Source: Gammaproteobacteria bacterium (GTDB taxonomy: Bacteria > Pseudomonadota > Gammaproteobacteria > UBA4575). Taken from it: a stretch of DNA of 64,000 bases. The notes beneath the pieces are model-generated. The model was not told where the DNA came from. It ran no database searches and worked only from the letters and a program-made list of their open reading frames with translations. Positions 1 to 8,856 of this stretch are shown one piece after another (position 1 is the first letter of the stretch; each line of letters opens with the position of its first letter). Made by a program: the position numbers and the translations under genes. Where the stretch lies: assembly GCA_028279275.1 (NCBI GenBank), contig JANQOB010000001.1, forward strand, positions 1-64,000, written 5' to 3'.

Positions 1-2
1 TA

Positions 3-3000
3 GCGAGTGATCCGGATGCAGGCGACACACTTACTTATAATGCAACAGGGTTACCAAGCGGGTTGAGTATCAGTAGTAGTACAGGACTCATTACTGGCAC
101 CGTCGATACAGTTAATACATATAACGTAACGGTTTCAGCAAGTGATGGTGAATTTACATCAAGTGTTAGCTTTAGTTGGGATGTTACAAACACACCAACA
201 ATCGTAATTAGCCCAATAAGTTCTGCGCCTGTAGAAGTAGGTATAAGTAAAATTTACACTGGATCTGCTACGGGCGGTGGAATCTTGGAATATAGTTGGT
301 CATTTGGAGATGGTACAACCACTTTATTCTCAACCAATGCAAGTGCAACACACACTTATTCTTCTCCTGGACGTTATTTAGTTACATTGAATGTACGAAA
401 TCAAAATACACAAGAAAGTATAACGTTTACACAAGCAGTTCATTTGCCAATTTCAAACGGCGTAACTAGTAGTGATTCAACCATTGTTTATGAAAATAAT
501 ATAGGCGCTCCTCGAGTTTGGGTGGTTAATCCAGATAACGATACGGTTACTGTCATTAATGCCGATACACGAACGAAAATAGCAGAAGTGGCAACTGGCG
601 AGAAACCTGTTTCGATCGTAATAGATTCCACAAATAATGAAGCATTAGTAGTTAATAAAAAATCTGCTACGATTACACGCATATCACTTTCTACGCTGGC
701 TCAAGTAGGCGAAATAATTTTATTCCCCGGATCGCAACCACATGGAATTGCATCCAATTCTAATACTGCGAGTATATATGTAGCACTTGAAGCACTTAAG
801 CAAATTATTCAGATAGATCTTGCTTCGTCGCAAATAATAAATACTTTAAGTATTTCAGGAAGCATTCGTCACTTGACACTTTCTGCTGATGGTTCGATTT
901 TATATGCACCATTATTTAAAACTCCAAAAATACCAGGAGAGCATACTTCATCACCCTCTGTACTCGATCCTAACAATCAAATAGTAGGTGGTGTAGTAAA
1001 TCAAATTTTAACGGATAGCTTTACACTGACTGATACAATTGTTCTACCACATAGTGATGCTCTTGTTTCAGAACATTCTGGGCCAGGTTTGCCGAATTAT
1101 CTTCGTGCTGTTGTAATATCACCAGATGGGGTCAATGCATACGTTCCTTCAAAACAAGATAACATTCTTGCTGGAACGGCCCGTAGTTCAGATTCCCTTG
1201 ATCATGATCACACTGTCCGTGCAATTGTCTCTCAAGTTGATTTAGCAAATGCAACCTCTTTGTTATCAAATAGAGTTGATATAGACAACTCTAGTGTTGC
1301 CTCGGCTGCTGCATATGGTCCATTTGGTAGTTATCTGTATGTTGCTCTTGAAGGAAATCGAATGATTTCTGTTGTAGATGCATATAGAGGTGAAGAGTTA
1401 TTCAGATTCTTCTCCGGGCGTGCCCCACAAGGATTAGTTGCCAGCCCTGATGGCACAACTTTATTCGTGCATAACTTCTTAGAGAGAAATGTAACTGTTC
1501 ATGATATTTCAAATGTAACTTTTGAAGGCGTTAATCTGGTAACTAATATTGAAACAATAAACTTAGTAGCGAGTGAAAAACTTTCACCTAATGTATTACT
1601 AGGGAAACAACACTTTTATGATTCGATTGACCCTCGCTTGACACTTGAAGCGTATATGAGTTGTGCAAGTTGCCATAATGATGGTGGTGATGACGGCCGT
1701 ATTTGGGACTTTACTCAGTTTGGTGAAGGTCTTAGAAATACAACCAGTTTAGTAGGTCAAGCAGGAGCATTACACGGACCCGTACATTGGACTGGTAATT
1801 TTGATGAAATTCAAGATTTTGAAGGTCAAATTCGTAATTTTGCGGGTGGCTTAGGACTTATGGATGACGATGACTTTAATCAAGGTACACGTTCACAACC
1901 ACTAGGTGATACAAAAGCTGGTATTAGTGCAAATCTGGATGCGCTTGCTACTTATTTAGAGTCTTTATCAGTAGTTGAAGTGAGTCCATACCGAGAAAAT
2001 AATGGCGAACTAACGGTTGATGCGCAAACAGGTAAACAACTCTTTGAAGATAATAATTGTGCAGATTGTCATAAAGGCAATCGATTCAGTGATAGCGAAA
2101 TTGATGTTCGACATGATGTTGGAACCATCGATGCAGATAGTGGGGAACGTTTAGGTAATTTCCTCGATGGATTCGATACACCTACACTTAAAGGTTTATG
2201 GCAGAGTGGACCATATTTACATGATGGTTCTCAAGATTCATTAGCGGATGCTATTCTTTCTCATAGTTCACTTTCAATCACTTCATCTGATGCAACATTA
2301 ATTGCTGAATATTTATTACAACTTGATGAAAACGAGATAGGTTCGGTTCAACAAGGAGTATTGCAGTCTATTTCAGTTGCCTCTGTCGGAACAGATTGGG
2401 TAACGGTAAATACAAATGAATCTTATACAGATATGGTAGTTGTTTGCTCTATCATCCAAGCAAATAATTTTGTTCCACAAGTGACACGTGTACGAGTTAT
2501 TTCTGACAGCTTGTTTGAAGTTCGACTACAAAGTCCATCCAACCAGATTTTACTAAATGAAAGAGTGGACTGTGTTGTGGCAGAGCAGGGCGAATGGTTG
2601 CTGCCTGATGGAAACAAGTTTGAAGCTAGAACTTATCAAAGCTCAATCACAGACGAAAACAATTCATGGGTAGGTGAATCACAAAGTTACTTACATAACT
2701 ACACAAATCCCGTAGTGATTGGTCAGGTAATGTCATTTAATGAAACAAACTGGTCAGTATTTTGGAACCAAGGAGCAAGCCGCACATCTCCACCATCGGC
2801 AAATAATTTAGTCACTGGTAAAATGGTTGCAGAAGATACCAACACAAACCGTAATACAGAAACTATCGGTTATATGGTTTTTGAAAGCGGAAATACTTCA
2901 GATAACGGTTTAAGTTATGAAGTAAATTTAGGTGCAGATATTGTCAGGGGCCCAACAAATTCACCATCAGGGTACGTCTATAATTTGATTAACAATTATA

Positions 3001-3206
3001 GCAATCCTATTATCATAGCAAGTCAAGCAGGCATGGACGGAGCAAATGGAAGTTGGTCTAGCATAGTAAATCTAAGTAACAACGCTATTAGCTTAACTGT
3101 AGATGAAGATCAAATTGCTGACCTTGAACAATCTCATACAACGGAACAAGTCGGCTACTTTATAATTGATGGTGACGTTTCTATTCAATTACAACCTAAT
3201 GATTAA
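3..3206 (+). CDS. Large secreted multidomain protein with PKD, YVTN propeller and MauG-like dihaem region (5' partial)
   Basis: The reading frame is open from the left edge, so the true start lies outside; 1067 residues are visible. Domains in order: end of a cadherin/Ig-like repeat (LPSGLSI, then STGLITG); a PKD domain at about 75-145 (core WSFGDGT, then HTYSSPGRYLVTLNV); a beta-propeller of YVTN type at about 165-500 (DTVTVINADTRTKIAEV); then a dihaem cytochrome c peroxidase/MauG-like region with CASCH near residue 554 and CADCH near 686. The last 280 residues hold two similar beta-rich modules, each ending in a VGYxxx(E/D) turn. The inference is an extracellular or surface-attached haem oxidoreductase. 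The family usually has one or two of these modules, so the combination is unusual. Electron partner and substrate are unknown. Confidence 0.85.
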   Translation, partial: ASDPDAGDTLTYNATGLPSGLSISSSTGLITGTVDTVNTYNVTVSASDGEFTSSVSFSWDVTNTPTIVISPISSAPVEVGISKIYTGSATGGGILEYSWSFGDGTTTLFSTNASATHTYSSPGRYLVTLNVRNQNTQESITFTQAVHLPISNGVTSSDSTIVYENNIGAPRVWVVNPDNDTVTVINADTRTKIAEVATGEKPVSIVIDSTNNEALVVNKKSATITRISLSTLAQVGEIILFPGSQPHGIASNSNTASIYVALEALKQIIQIDLASSQIINTLSISGSIRHLTLSADGSILYAPLFKTPKIPGEHTSSPSVLDPNNQIVGGVVNQILTDSFTLTDTIVLPHSDALVSEHSGPGLPNYLRAVVISPDGVNAYVPSKQDNILAGTARSSDSLDHDHTVRAIVSQVDLANATSLLSNRVDIDNSSVASAAAYGPFGSYLYVALEGNRMISVVDAYRGEELFRFFSGRAPQGLVASPDGTTLFVHNFLERNVTVHDISNVTFEGVNLVTNIETINLVASEKLSPNVLLGKQHFYDSIDPRLTLEAYMSCASCHNDGGDDGRIWDFTQFGEGLRNTTSLVGQAGALHGPVHWTGNFDEIQDFEGQIRNFAGGLGLMDDDDFNQGTRSQPLGDTKAGISANLDALATYLESLSVVEVSPYRENNGELTVDAQTGKQLFEDNNCADCHKGNRFSDSEIDVRHDVGTIDADSGERLGNFLDGFDTPTLKGLWQSGPYLHDGSQDSLADAILSHSSLSITSSDATLIAEYLLQLDENEIGSVQQGVLQSISVASVGTDWVTVNTNESYTDMVVVCSIIQANNFVPQVTRVRVISDSLFEVRLQSPSNQILLNERVDCVVAEQGEWLLPDGNKFEARTYQSSITDENNSWVGESQSYLHNYTNPVVIGQVMSFNETNWSVFWNQGASRTSPPSANNLVTGKMVAEDTNTNRNTETIGYMVFESGNTSDNGLSYEVNLGADIVRGPTNSPSGYVYNLINNYSNPIIIASQAGMDGANGSWSSIVNLSNNAISLTVDEDQIADLEQSHTTEQVGYFIIDGDVSIQLQPND

Positions 3207-3244
3207 TTAGAAGTTAGTCTCTGCCCTATGCCCAAAATAAAATT

Positions 3245-3841
3245 TTAAGGTTGATAAGGTAACGAAGAATCCTGAAGAAAAATCAGAACGCGATTATCGG
3301 TAGTTTTTACATATCCTTTCGTATATTCAACTTTAGTTTCATTGCCATCAGGCCCTGTAAAGTAATAATGGCCCATGGCAATAGCAATATTGTTTTGCAT
3401 TGTTACCGTGTGATTATCAAATCGAACTTTTGACCAGGGTTTTAATGCGAAACCCTTATCTTCTTTATACTTATCGTTGCCCCCTACAAAGTAACTTAAA
3501 GCGCCTTCAATATCTGGGCGAAACGGTTGTTCTGCAGCAAGTGTCGGTTTAAATTGTATAGGGCCTAGGTCAAATGCGTAAGAAGAACTGGCAGCTTCTT
3601 CAGCAACAGTTGGGGCTTGTTTACCTGCTTTTCCAATCGCAACAACAGCATCTCCCCAAGCTTCCTGTGCATTCATAACATCTTCTTTTGTGATATCTGG
3701 GCCATCGGGCAGGTGACTAACGTGATCAGAAAAGTCATCAGCATTTAACATAGATGCGGAAAGAATTGTTGCAAGAAGGAGAGTGTAGGTCATGTTACGC
3801 TTTATATTCTTTGCGATATTAAATGTGAAAGTAATTGCCAT
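3245..3841 (-). CDS. Iota-class carbonic anhydrase-like protein (COG4337/CaMKII-AD fold), exported
   Basis: The protein has 198 residues with an N-terminal signal peptide (hydrophobic LLLATILSASMLNA, cleavage near A34). The rest matches my memory of bacterial iota-carbonic anhydrases: LGPIQFKPTLA (92-102), GALSYFVGG (113-121), GFALKPWSKVRFDNH (130-144), AIAMGHYYFT (153-162), KVEYT (170-174) and the end IFLQDSSLPY. The family converts CO2 to bicarbonate, reportedly without zinc, and carries HHSS near the C-terminus. Here it reads Q190-D191-S192-S193, so both histidines are replaced, each by a one-base change from CAT, while the serines remain. Activity is therefore uncertain. The ATG is supported by GAGG about 11 bases upstream. 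The gene is divergent from a CobW gene and shares a Zur-type site with it. Homologues are often misnamed phosphoribosyl-AMP cyclohydrolase. Confidence 0.75.
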   Translation of the reverse strand: MAITFTFNIAKNIKRNMTYTLLLATILSASMLNADDFSDHVSHLPDGPDITKEDVMNAQEAWGDAVVAIGKAGKQAPTVAEEAASSSYAFDLGPIQFKPTLAAEQPFRPDIEGALSYFVGGNDKYKEDKGFALKPWSKVRFDNHTVTMQNNIAIAMGHYYFTGPDGNETKVEYTKGYVKTTDNRVLIFLQDSSLPYQP

Positions 3842-3949
3842 TGTGTAAAAGTCCTCAGTAACAAATTAATAATTGGTGCACTTAAGCTTCTATTTTAAAA
3901 ATAGGCTAAAAATAGCTCTCAAGTAATTGTTCTTTGCCCAAACCAGATA

Positions 3950-3968
3950 AATGTTATATTATAACATT
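3950..3968. promoter_or_regulatory. Predicted Zur operator (zinc uptake regulator box)
   Basis: The sequence AATGTTATATTATAACATT is a perfect 9-1-9 inverted repeat. It matches the gammaproteobacterial Zur consensus (ATGTTATA, short centre, TATAACAT). It lies 66 bases before the CobW gene and 108 bases before the divergent carbonic anhydrase-like gene. Zn-loaded Zur would be expected to repress one or both genes. The palindrome is seen; the regulator's identity is inferred from the consensus and from the zinc-linked neighbours. Confidence 0.85.
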
Positions 3969-3991
3969 ACATAATTACATTTTATATGACA

Positions 3992-4007
3992 TGTATATCG
4001 CTATACA
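3992..4007. promoter_or_regulatory. Second palindrome in the CobW leader
   Basis: TGTATA, four bases TCGC, then TATACA form an inverted repeat 27 bases before the CobW start. It is shorter than the Zur box and has a different centre. It could be a secondary operator or a weak leader hairpin. Confidence 0.3.
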
Positions 4008-4034
4008 AGTTCCATACAATTTTCCACGAGTCCA

Positions 4035-5243
4035 ATGAATTTAGAAAACAAACTTCCAGTGACTGTATTGTCAGGTTTTCTAGGCGCAGGTAAAACTACT
4101 GTACTCAGCCATATATTGAATAACCGAGAAGGCAAAAAAGTTGCAGTTATCGTAAATGATATGAGTGAGATTAATATCGATTCATCCATATTAAAAAGTG
4201 AAGTGTCATTAAATCACAGTGAAGAAAAGCTCGTTGAAATGAGTAATGGCTGTATTTGCTGCACACTGCGAGAAGACTTATTAGAAGAAGTTAGCAAACT
4301 AGCTCAAGACGGTCGTTTTGACTATTTAGTAATTGAATCAACCGGTATCTCGGAACCTTTACCAGTCGCCGAAACATTCACGTTTGCTGATGAAGAAGGT
4401 GTTTCATTATCAAATATAGCATCATTAGATACTATGGTTACCGTTGTAGATGCTGTCAATTTTTTAAAAGATTACGAAGAAGCAAAATCACTACAAGAGA
4501 CAGGTGAGTCTTTAGGTGAAGAAGATGAGCGAAGTGTTTCGGATTTACTGATAGATCAAGTTGAATTTGCTGATGTCATTTTGATTAGTAAAACGGATTT
4601 GGTTAAACCTTCAGATGTAGACCCTCTTACTGCAATCCTAAAAGCTTTAAACACTAGAGCTCACATCATCCCAATAATGAATGGGCAAATAAAAGTTGAT
4701 GAAGTTTTAAATACTGGCTTGTTTGATTTTGCACAAGCACAGCTATCGCCTGGCTGGCTTAAAGAAATGCGTGGCGAGCATGTTCCTGAAACTGAAGAAT
4801 ATGGCATTAGTAGTTTCAGTTATGTTGCGAGACGCCCTTTCAACCCTGAAAAGTTTTATAAATTTCTTCATAGCACAGAAGAATATGGAAAATTGATCCG
4901 TTCCAAAGGATATTTTTGGATAGCAACACGTCCGCAGTTTGCGGGTAAATGGAGTCAGGCAGGTGGTATAGCTGAATATGGATTTGCCGGAATGTTTTGG
5001 AAAGCCGTACCAAAAGAAAATTGGCCTACAGATCAAGACTATTTAAATTCAATTGCAGAAAACTGGGTTGAGCCATTTGGAGACATGCGTCAAGAGTTAG
5101 TTTTTATTGGTCAAAACTTAGATCAAAAAAGAATGACAGATGCATTAGATGATTGTTTATTGAGCGAAGATGAAGTTCTTAAAGGCAAACATTATTGGGC
5201 AACATTAACTGATCCTTTTCCTGAGTGGGAGAAAAATACATGA
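4035..5243 (+). CDS. CobW/COG0523-family GTPase, probable zinc metallochaperone
   Basis: The protein has 402 residues. Diagnostic motifs are the P-loop GFLGAGKT at 14-21, the metal-binding CxCC motif C73-I-C75-C76, ESTGISEP, and a SKTD guanine-specificity motif. A CobW C-terminal domain follows ([13 protein letters not shown], then GYFWIATRP). The family couples GTP hydrolysis to delivery of a metal ion to client enzymes. Members under Zur control are associated with zinc deficiency. The upstream Zur box and the overlapping DUF1826 gene place this one in that zinc subgroup (inference). The start ATG follows a leader without a strong ribosome site. The cobalamin function of the founding member is unlikely, because no cobalamin genes are nearby. 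Confidence 0.92.
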   Translation: MNLENKLPVTVLSGFLGAGKTTVLSHILNNREGKKVAVIVNDMSEINIDSSILKSEVSLNHSEEKLVEMSNGCICCTLREDLLEEVSKLAQDGRFDYLVIESTGISEPLPVAETFTFADEEGVSLSNIASLDTMVTVVDAVNFLKDYEEAKSLQETGESLGEEDERSVSDLLIDQVEFADVILISKTDLVKPSDVDPLTAILKALNTRAHIIPIMNGQIKVDEVLNTGLFDFAQAQLSPGWLKEMRGEHVPETEEYGISSFSYVARRPFNPEKFYKFLHSTEEYGKLIRSKGYFWIATRPQFAGKWSQAGGIAEYGFAGMFWKAVPKENWPTDQDYLNSIAENWVEPFGDMRQELVFIGQNLDQKRMTDALDDCLLSEDEVLKGKHYWATLTDPFPEWEKNT

Positions 5244-5920
5244 GCATCGTAGCTGATATAAGTACAGATACACAAAAATATTTTAAATCCCGCAAGGCAG
5301 CGGTATGTAATCATCCTTCAATTTTTACAGATATCTTTGAAGACGATACAAACATTACTATTTGGCAACGAAACTTATCTGCTGATGTAGAAAATTGCGT
5401 TGAGGAATTTTTAGAGTCTCACAGTAACTATCATTCAAGTTTAATTGTAAAACCTGATACGGTTTTTAAAAAGCTAATCGAAACTGAAAGTGAACTTGTA
5501 AATAGACAAGCATTATGTGAAGACATAGCGGAACTCGTAGGAATGTTCTGTCTTTTGTTTGATCTTGAACAAGCTGGGTTACGATTAACGGTTTTGGATC
5601 ATGCAATGTGTCCACGCTTTCATGTTGATAGAGTGCCATGCCGTTTGATTTGCACATATCATGATACATCTACTGAGTGGTTACCGCATCATTTAGTTGA
5701 TCGTAGCAAGCTAGGTACTGGCAACAAAGGCCTTGCCGACGAGGAATCAGGATTGTTTCAAAGTTCAAAAGATATTAATCAATTAAAAGTTGGGGATGTT
5801 GCGATTTTAAAAGGTGAACTTTGGGAAGGAAATGCAGGTGCCGGTTTAGTTCATCGCTCACCACAAGTTCCTATAGGGGATAAACGACTGTTACTAACGC
5901 TTGATTTTGTCAGCCAATAG
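5240..5920 (+). CDS. DUF1826 protein, partner of the CobW gene
   Basis: The protein has 226 residues counted from the ATG at 5240, which overlaps the CobW stop (ATGA) and has GGGAG eight bases upstream. An earlier in-frame GTG at 5225 is less likely. The sequence matches the DUF1826 family: WQRNLS near the N-terminus, a central [15 protein letters not shown] stretch with Cys and His residues, then [17 protein letters not shown] and a C-terminal [10 protein letters not shown]. The HVD and LVHRSP signature suggests a metal-dependent cupin/dioxygenase-like fold, but no activity is established. The family is repeatedly found next to Zur-regulated CobW genes, so a role in zinc limitation is likely. 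Co-transcription with CobW is almost certain. Confidence 0.85.
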   Translation: MSIVADISTDTQKYFKSRKAAVCNHPSIFTDIFEDDTNITIWQRNLSADVENCVEEFLESHSNYHSSLIVKPDTVFKKLIETESELVNRQALCEDIAELVGMFCLLFDLEQAGLRLTVLDHAMCPRFHVDRVPCRLICTYHDTSTEWLPHHLVDRSKLGTGNKGLADEESGLFQSSKDINQLKVGDVAILKGELWEGNAGAGLVHRSPQVPIGDKRLLLTLDFVSQ

Positions 5921-5960
5921 TATATTGCCTGAACCCCTATGATGCTAAACATTAAATATG

Positions 5961-6857
5961 TTAGATCTCACCTAATAACCATTCTTGAAAATATTTAATT
6001 TTCTTTCGATGGGCATATGACTCAGGATATACAAGAGTATATCTGCCCCCAAGAGGAATTCTTTGTGCATAGGGCGCAACCAAACGATTAGTTGCGAGAT
6101 CATCCTCAGATAAACTTATTCGACCCAGCACAATTCCAGCCCCGTCTATTGCAGACTGCACAGCATGATCAGGCTCACTAAAATGTGGGCCTAAATCAAA
6201 ATTAATATCTGTATATCCTGATTGTTCAAACCAGAATTGCCAACCAGGTTTACCTAAAAATGTCTCTATGGAATCATCATGTATAAGTGTAAAACTTTTA
6301 AGATCTTCAATTTTTTCGAGTTTACCTTTTTCTTTTATTAATGACGGGCTACACATAGGTGTTATGTGCTCTTCAAATAGCTCAATTTTTTTCAGACCTG
6401 GATAGTCATTAGGACTGAAACGAATAGCCGCATCAACGGATTCTCTGTGAAAGTCTACAATTCTGAGACTTGATGAAATATGAAGATTGATATTTGAATA
6501 AGCTGAATTGAATTTTTCCAGTCGCGGGCTTAGCCACTTTGCCGTAAACATCGGCGCGGCACTTATACTCAGTTCTTCTCTACCTTCGTCTCCAACAATT
6601 TGCTCAATCGCTTGATCAAGCTGTAAAAAACCATCACTTAGTCTTGGCAATAATCTTTTGGCGGTATCAGTAAGAAGTAATTTATTGGGTTGTCGCTCAA
6701 ATAATTGAGCATCTAAATATTCTTCAAGGGTTTTAATTTGCTGGCTAATTGCACCAGGAGTTACATGCAGTTCTTCAGCAGCTTTAACAAAACTTAAATG
6801 TCTAGCAGCAGCTTCAAAAGATCGTAAAGCGGTAAGTGGATAGTTGCGTCTAGTCAT
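5961..6857 (-). CDS. LysR-family transcriptional regulator (GcvA-like subgroup)
   Basis: The protein has 298 residues from the chosen ATG at 6857, which begins MTRRNYPLTALRSFEAAARH, the usual start of the GcvA subgroup, with AGGG nine bases upstream. A longer frame from a TTG at 6917 lacks this support. The N-terminal winged helix-turn-helix (FVKAAEELHVTPGAISQQI) is followed by a substrate-binding domain (MFTAKWLSPRLEKF, DAAIRFSPNDYPGL, AIDGAGIVLGR). It is divergent from the tautomerase gene, so that unit is its likely target, with self-repression. The effector cannot be told from sequence. Confidence 0.92.
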   Translation of the reverse strand: MTRRNYPLTALRSFEAAARHLSFVKAAEELHVTPGAISQQIKTLEEYLDAQLFERQPNKLLLTDTAKRLLPRLSDGFLQLDQAIEQIVGDEGREELSISAAPMFTAKWLSPRLEKFNSAYSNINLHISSSLRIVDFHRESVDAAIRFSPNDYPGLKKIELFEEHITPMCSPSLIKEKGKLEKIEDLKSFTLIHDDSIETFLGKPGWQFWFEQSGYTDINFDLGPHFSEPDHAVQSAIDGAGIVLGRISLSEDDLATNRLVAPYAQRIPLGGRYTLVYPESYAHRKKIKYFQEWLLGEI

Positions 6858-6903
6858 AATATTCAGCCCTATATTTTCTAAACTAGGCTTAAGAATTACT
6901 CGT

Positions 6904-6917
6904 TTGCTGGGAAGCAA
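6904..6917. promoter_or_regulatory. Possible LysR operator
   Basis: TTGCT, four bases GGGA, then AGCAA form a small inverted repeat between the divergent LysR and tautomerase genes. It fits the loose T-N11-A dyad used by LysR proteins. It also lies inside the rejected longer LysR frame. Confidence 0.3.
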
Positions 6918-6972
6918 GACTGTAATTATCGTTTTACCTTCAATGAATCACAACTATTGAGGAGAAAGAGCT

Positions 6973-7419
6973 ATGCCTATTATTGATATTGAAATCCCAC
7001 AAGGGGCTTTGAAAGACAATGTTAAACACCAGCTACCTGAAAAATTAGGCCGTATTGCCATTGAATATGAAGGATTAAGCGGTAGTCGATTTGCCCAAGA
7101 GTTTACTTGGTTATACATCCACGAATTACCCGCAACTCATGTTGCACAAGTATCTGGAGAGCTGCCTAAGCCAATTTATCGGGTCACCTTTACTACTTTA
7201 GAAACACTTTTAGATGATGAGCGCAAGCACATGCTTGGAGTAGATGTTGCCAAAACTATTTATGAAGCGGAAGGTTCAAAGTGGAACCCTGAAGAAGCTC
7301 ATAACCGTGTATGGACATTTTTTAATGATGTCAGACAAGGTGATTGGATTGCCGGTTCACTCATTAACAACATTCCGGATCTGCAAGAAAGAGTGGAAAA
7401 AGAGCGAGCGGCTGCCTAG
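6973..7419 (+). CDS. Tautomerase-superfamily protein
   Basis: The protein has 148 residues and starts MPIIDIEIPQG. Pro2 would become the N-terminal catalytic base once Met is removed, as in 4-oxalocrotonate tautomerase relatives. The length is about twice the short family members, in line with a fused or cis-CaaD-like architecture. A second beta-alpha-beta unit may begin at about residue 66 (KPIYRVTF). A strong ribosome site (GAGGAG) lies ten bases upstream. It heads a plus-strand run divergent from a LysR gene. The substrate is unknown. Confidence 0.8.
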   Translation: MPIIDIEIPQGALKDNVKHQLPEKLGRIAIEYEGLSGSRFAQEFTWLYIHELPATHVAQVSGELPKPIYRVTFTTLETLLDDERKHMLGVDVAKTIYEAEGSKWNPEEAHNRVWTFFNDVRQGDWIAGSLINNIPDLQERVEKERAAA

Positions 7420-7445
7420 GTATTAGAAGTTTATGAGTAACGAAT

Positions 7446-7476
7446 AAGTGCATCCTATTATTTATGGGATGCACTT
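7446..7476. other. Ten-base inverted repeat between tautomerase and carbonic anhydrase-like genes
   Basis: AAGTGCATCC and GGATGCACTT form a perfect 10-bp stem around an 11-base loop. An A-run rather than a T-run follows, so it is not a standard terminator. It may stabilise mRNA or modulate expression of the downstream gene. Confidence 0.5.
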
Positions 7477-7504
7477 TAAAAAAAGATTAAGTCAGGAGAT
7501 TACG

Positions 7505-8113
7505 ATGCAAAATTTAAACAAAGGTGTTTTTTCTAAAGACCCTAACTATAACGAACCAACAATGCGCAAAGAGTTCGCCCAGCTTATGCCTTTGCGAACA
7601 ATCGTTATCTATTGTTATGACCCACGTGCAACCGGCATTCCATCTGCCGTGGCACAAGAGTTTGGAGACGTATATCCAGGGGAAACGGTGTTTGATGATG
7701 AGGGAAATGGGATTGGTACAACTTGCACAATGTTAAATGTGATTGTTGCGGGCGGACGTGCTGTTGATGCGCTACGCTCTATCACTGTAGGGCAACACTT
7801 GTTAGGAGTGGAGAACATTGTTGTTGTTCATCATACCAATTGTGGCGCTACGTCATACACAGCAGATGGAATCATCGATGCTTTTAAGCACGAGCATAAT
7901 GCAGATATATCTAACTTATATGACCAAGGAAGTGTTTGCATTACAGATTTTGAATCATCGCTTAATCATGATGTTCAATTAATCCGTAATTCAGCTGGTA
8001 CACCACGACATGTAAATATCTATGGCTATGTCTATGACATAGATACATATGAATTAACCAAAATCACTGAAGATTTATCTTCGACTTCACATCAAGCATC
8101 TGCGGTTCAATAG
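7505..8113 (+). CDS. Beta-carbonic anhydrase-like protein
   Basis: The protein has 202 residues from the ATG at 7505 (GGAG seven bases upstream); an upstream in-frame GTG at 7448 sits in the hairpin and is rejected. The beta-class signature is present: C37-Y-D39-P-R41 (first zinc ligand and Asp-Arg dyad) and H110-T-N-C113 (second and third ligands), with GGRAVDALRSITVGQHLLGVENIVVVHH between and before them. The family includes carbonic anhydrases and relatives such as carbon disulfide hydrolase; sequence alone does not settle the substrate. The gene sits between a tautomerase and an AhpD-like gene, not with inorganic-carbon genes, so a role other than bulk CO2 hydration is possible. It depends on zinc, unlike the iota-type protein at 3.2 kb. 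Confidence 0.85.
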   Translation: MQNLNKGVFSKDPNYNEPTMRKEFAQLMPLRTIVIYCYDPRATGIPSAVAQEFGDVYPGETVFDDEGNGIGTTCTMLNVIVAGGRAVDALRSITVGQHLLGVENIVVVHHTNCGATSYTADGIIDAFKHEHNADISNLYDQGSVCITDFESSLNHDVQLIRNSAGTPRHVNIYGYVYDIDTYELTKITEDLSSTSHQASAVQ

Positions 8114-8126
8114 AAAGGTAACTATT

Positions 8127-8672
8127 ATGAGTAATTTCAGTTATTCAAAAAAATTCCTGGGAGTAGGGGATGTTTTCTTGCGCTCTCCTGATTATTACAA
8201 ACCGATACTTGATTTTCTGGAAAATGTAATGGTTGGAGAATCTGAGCTAACAAAAGCAGAGCGAGAAATCATCGCGTCACATGTATCCAATATTAATGGA
8301 TGTACATTTTGTTTAGATGCACATCGAGCCACACTAGAAGCAATGAAGGTGAGTAATGAAACAATTTCCACACTTGAAAATGGTGCTGAAATAAAAGGTA
8401 TCCGTGATGAGTTGCGACATTTGATTGTATTTGCGGATAAATTAACACGCACTCCTGAAAGCATATCAACCTCTGACATTGATGCTCTTAAACAAACAGG
8501 TATTTCAGAGCAGGCTATTGAAGATACGATTAATGTAGTGTCGATCTTTAATTATGTAAATCGATTGACGGATTCATTTGGTGTGAAAGGTAGCCCTTTA
8601 TATTTCAAGCAAGTGGGTGCGTCACTTGCGAAATATGGCTATGCGCATTTGCTGAATAAAAAGGCGGCCTAA
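8127..8672 (+). CDS. AhpD-like/carboxymuconolactone decarboxylase-family peroxidase-related protein
   Basis: The protein has 181 residues. The AhpD-core redox motif is present as C59-T-F-C62-L-D-A-H66 after an acidic helix (ELTKAEREIIASHVSNINGC). The family reduces peroxides or acts as a disulfide reductase. This length and the SFGVKGSP region fit the uncharacterised peroxidase-related branch. It begins 13 bases after the beta-carbonic anhydrase-like gene, behind AAAGG, so the two are co-transcribed. The function is inferred from the motif. Confidence 0.85.
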   Translation: MSNFSYSKKFLGVGDVFLRSPDYYKPILDFLENVMVGESELTKAEREIIASHVSNINGCTFCLDAHRATLEAMKVSNETISTLENGAEIKGIRDELRHLIVFADKLTRTPESISTSDIDALKQTGISEQAIEDTINVVSIFNYVNRLTDSFGVKGSPLYFKQVGASLAKYGYAHLLNKKAA

Positions 8673-8690
8673 ATATTAGGAGACCAGCAA

Positions 8691-8837
8691 ATGAATAAGT
8701 TTTACAAAGGAATTGCTTCATTAGTAATTTTAGTGATTATCATTCTACAAATCGCCTATGTTATGCAAGATGAACATATAAGCGATGATAATCAAAAAAA
8801 TTATGCCTTAGAAAGATTCCCAGACATTCATCCTTAA
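8691..8837 (+). CDS. Small single-membrane-segment protein
   Basis: This is a 48-residue ORF with an excellent ribosome site (AGGAG, nine bases before ATG), starting 18 bases after the AhpD-like gene. Residues 8-24 form one hydrophobic helix (IASLVILVIIILQIAYV) followed by an acidic tail (DEHISDD). No family is recognised. Position and ribosome site argue that it is a real member of the operon, probably an inner-membrane peptide. Confidence 0.6.
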   Translation: MNKFYKGIASLVILVIIILQIAYVMQDEHISDDNQKNYALERFPDIHP

Positions 8838-8856
8838 TTAACGAGAGTTCTCTAAA

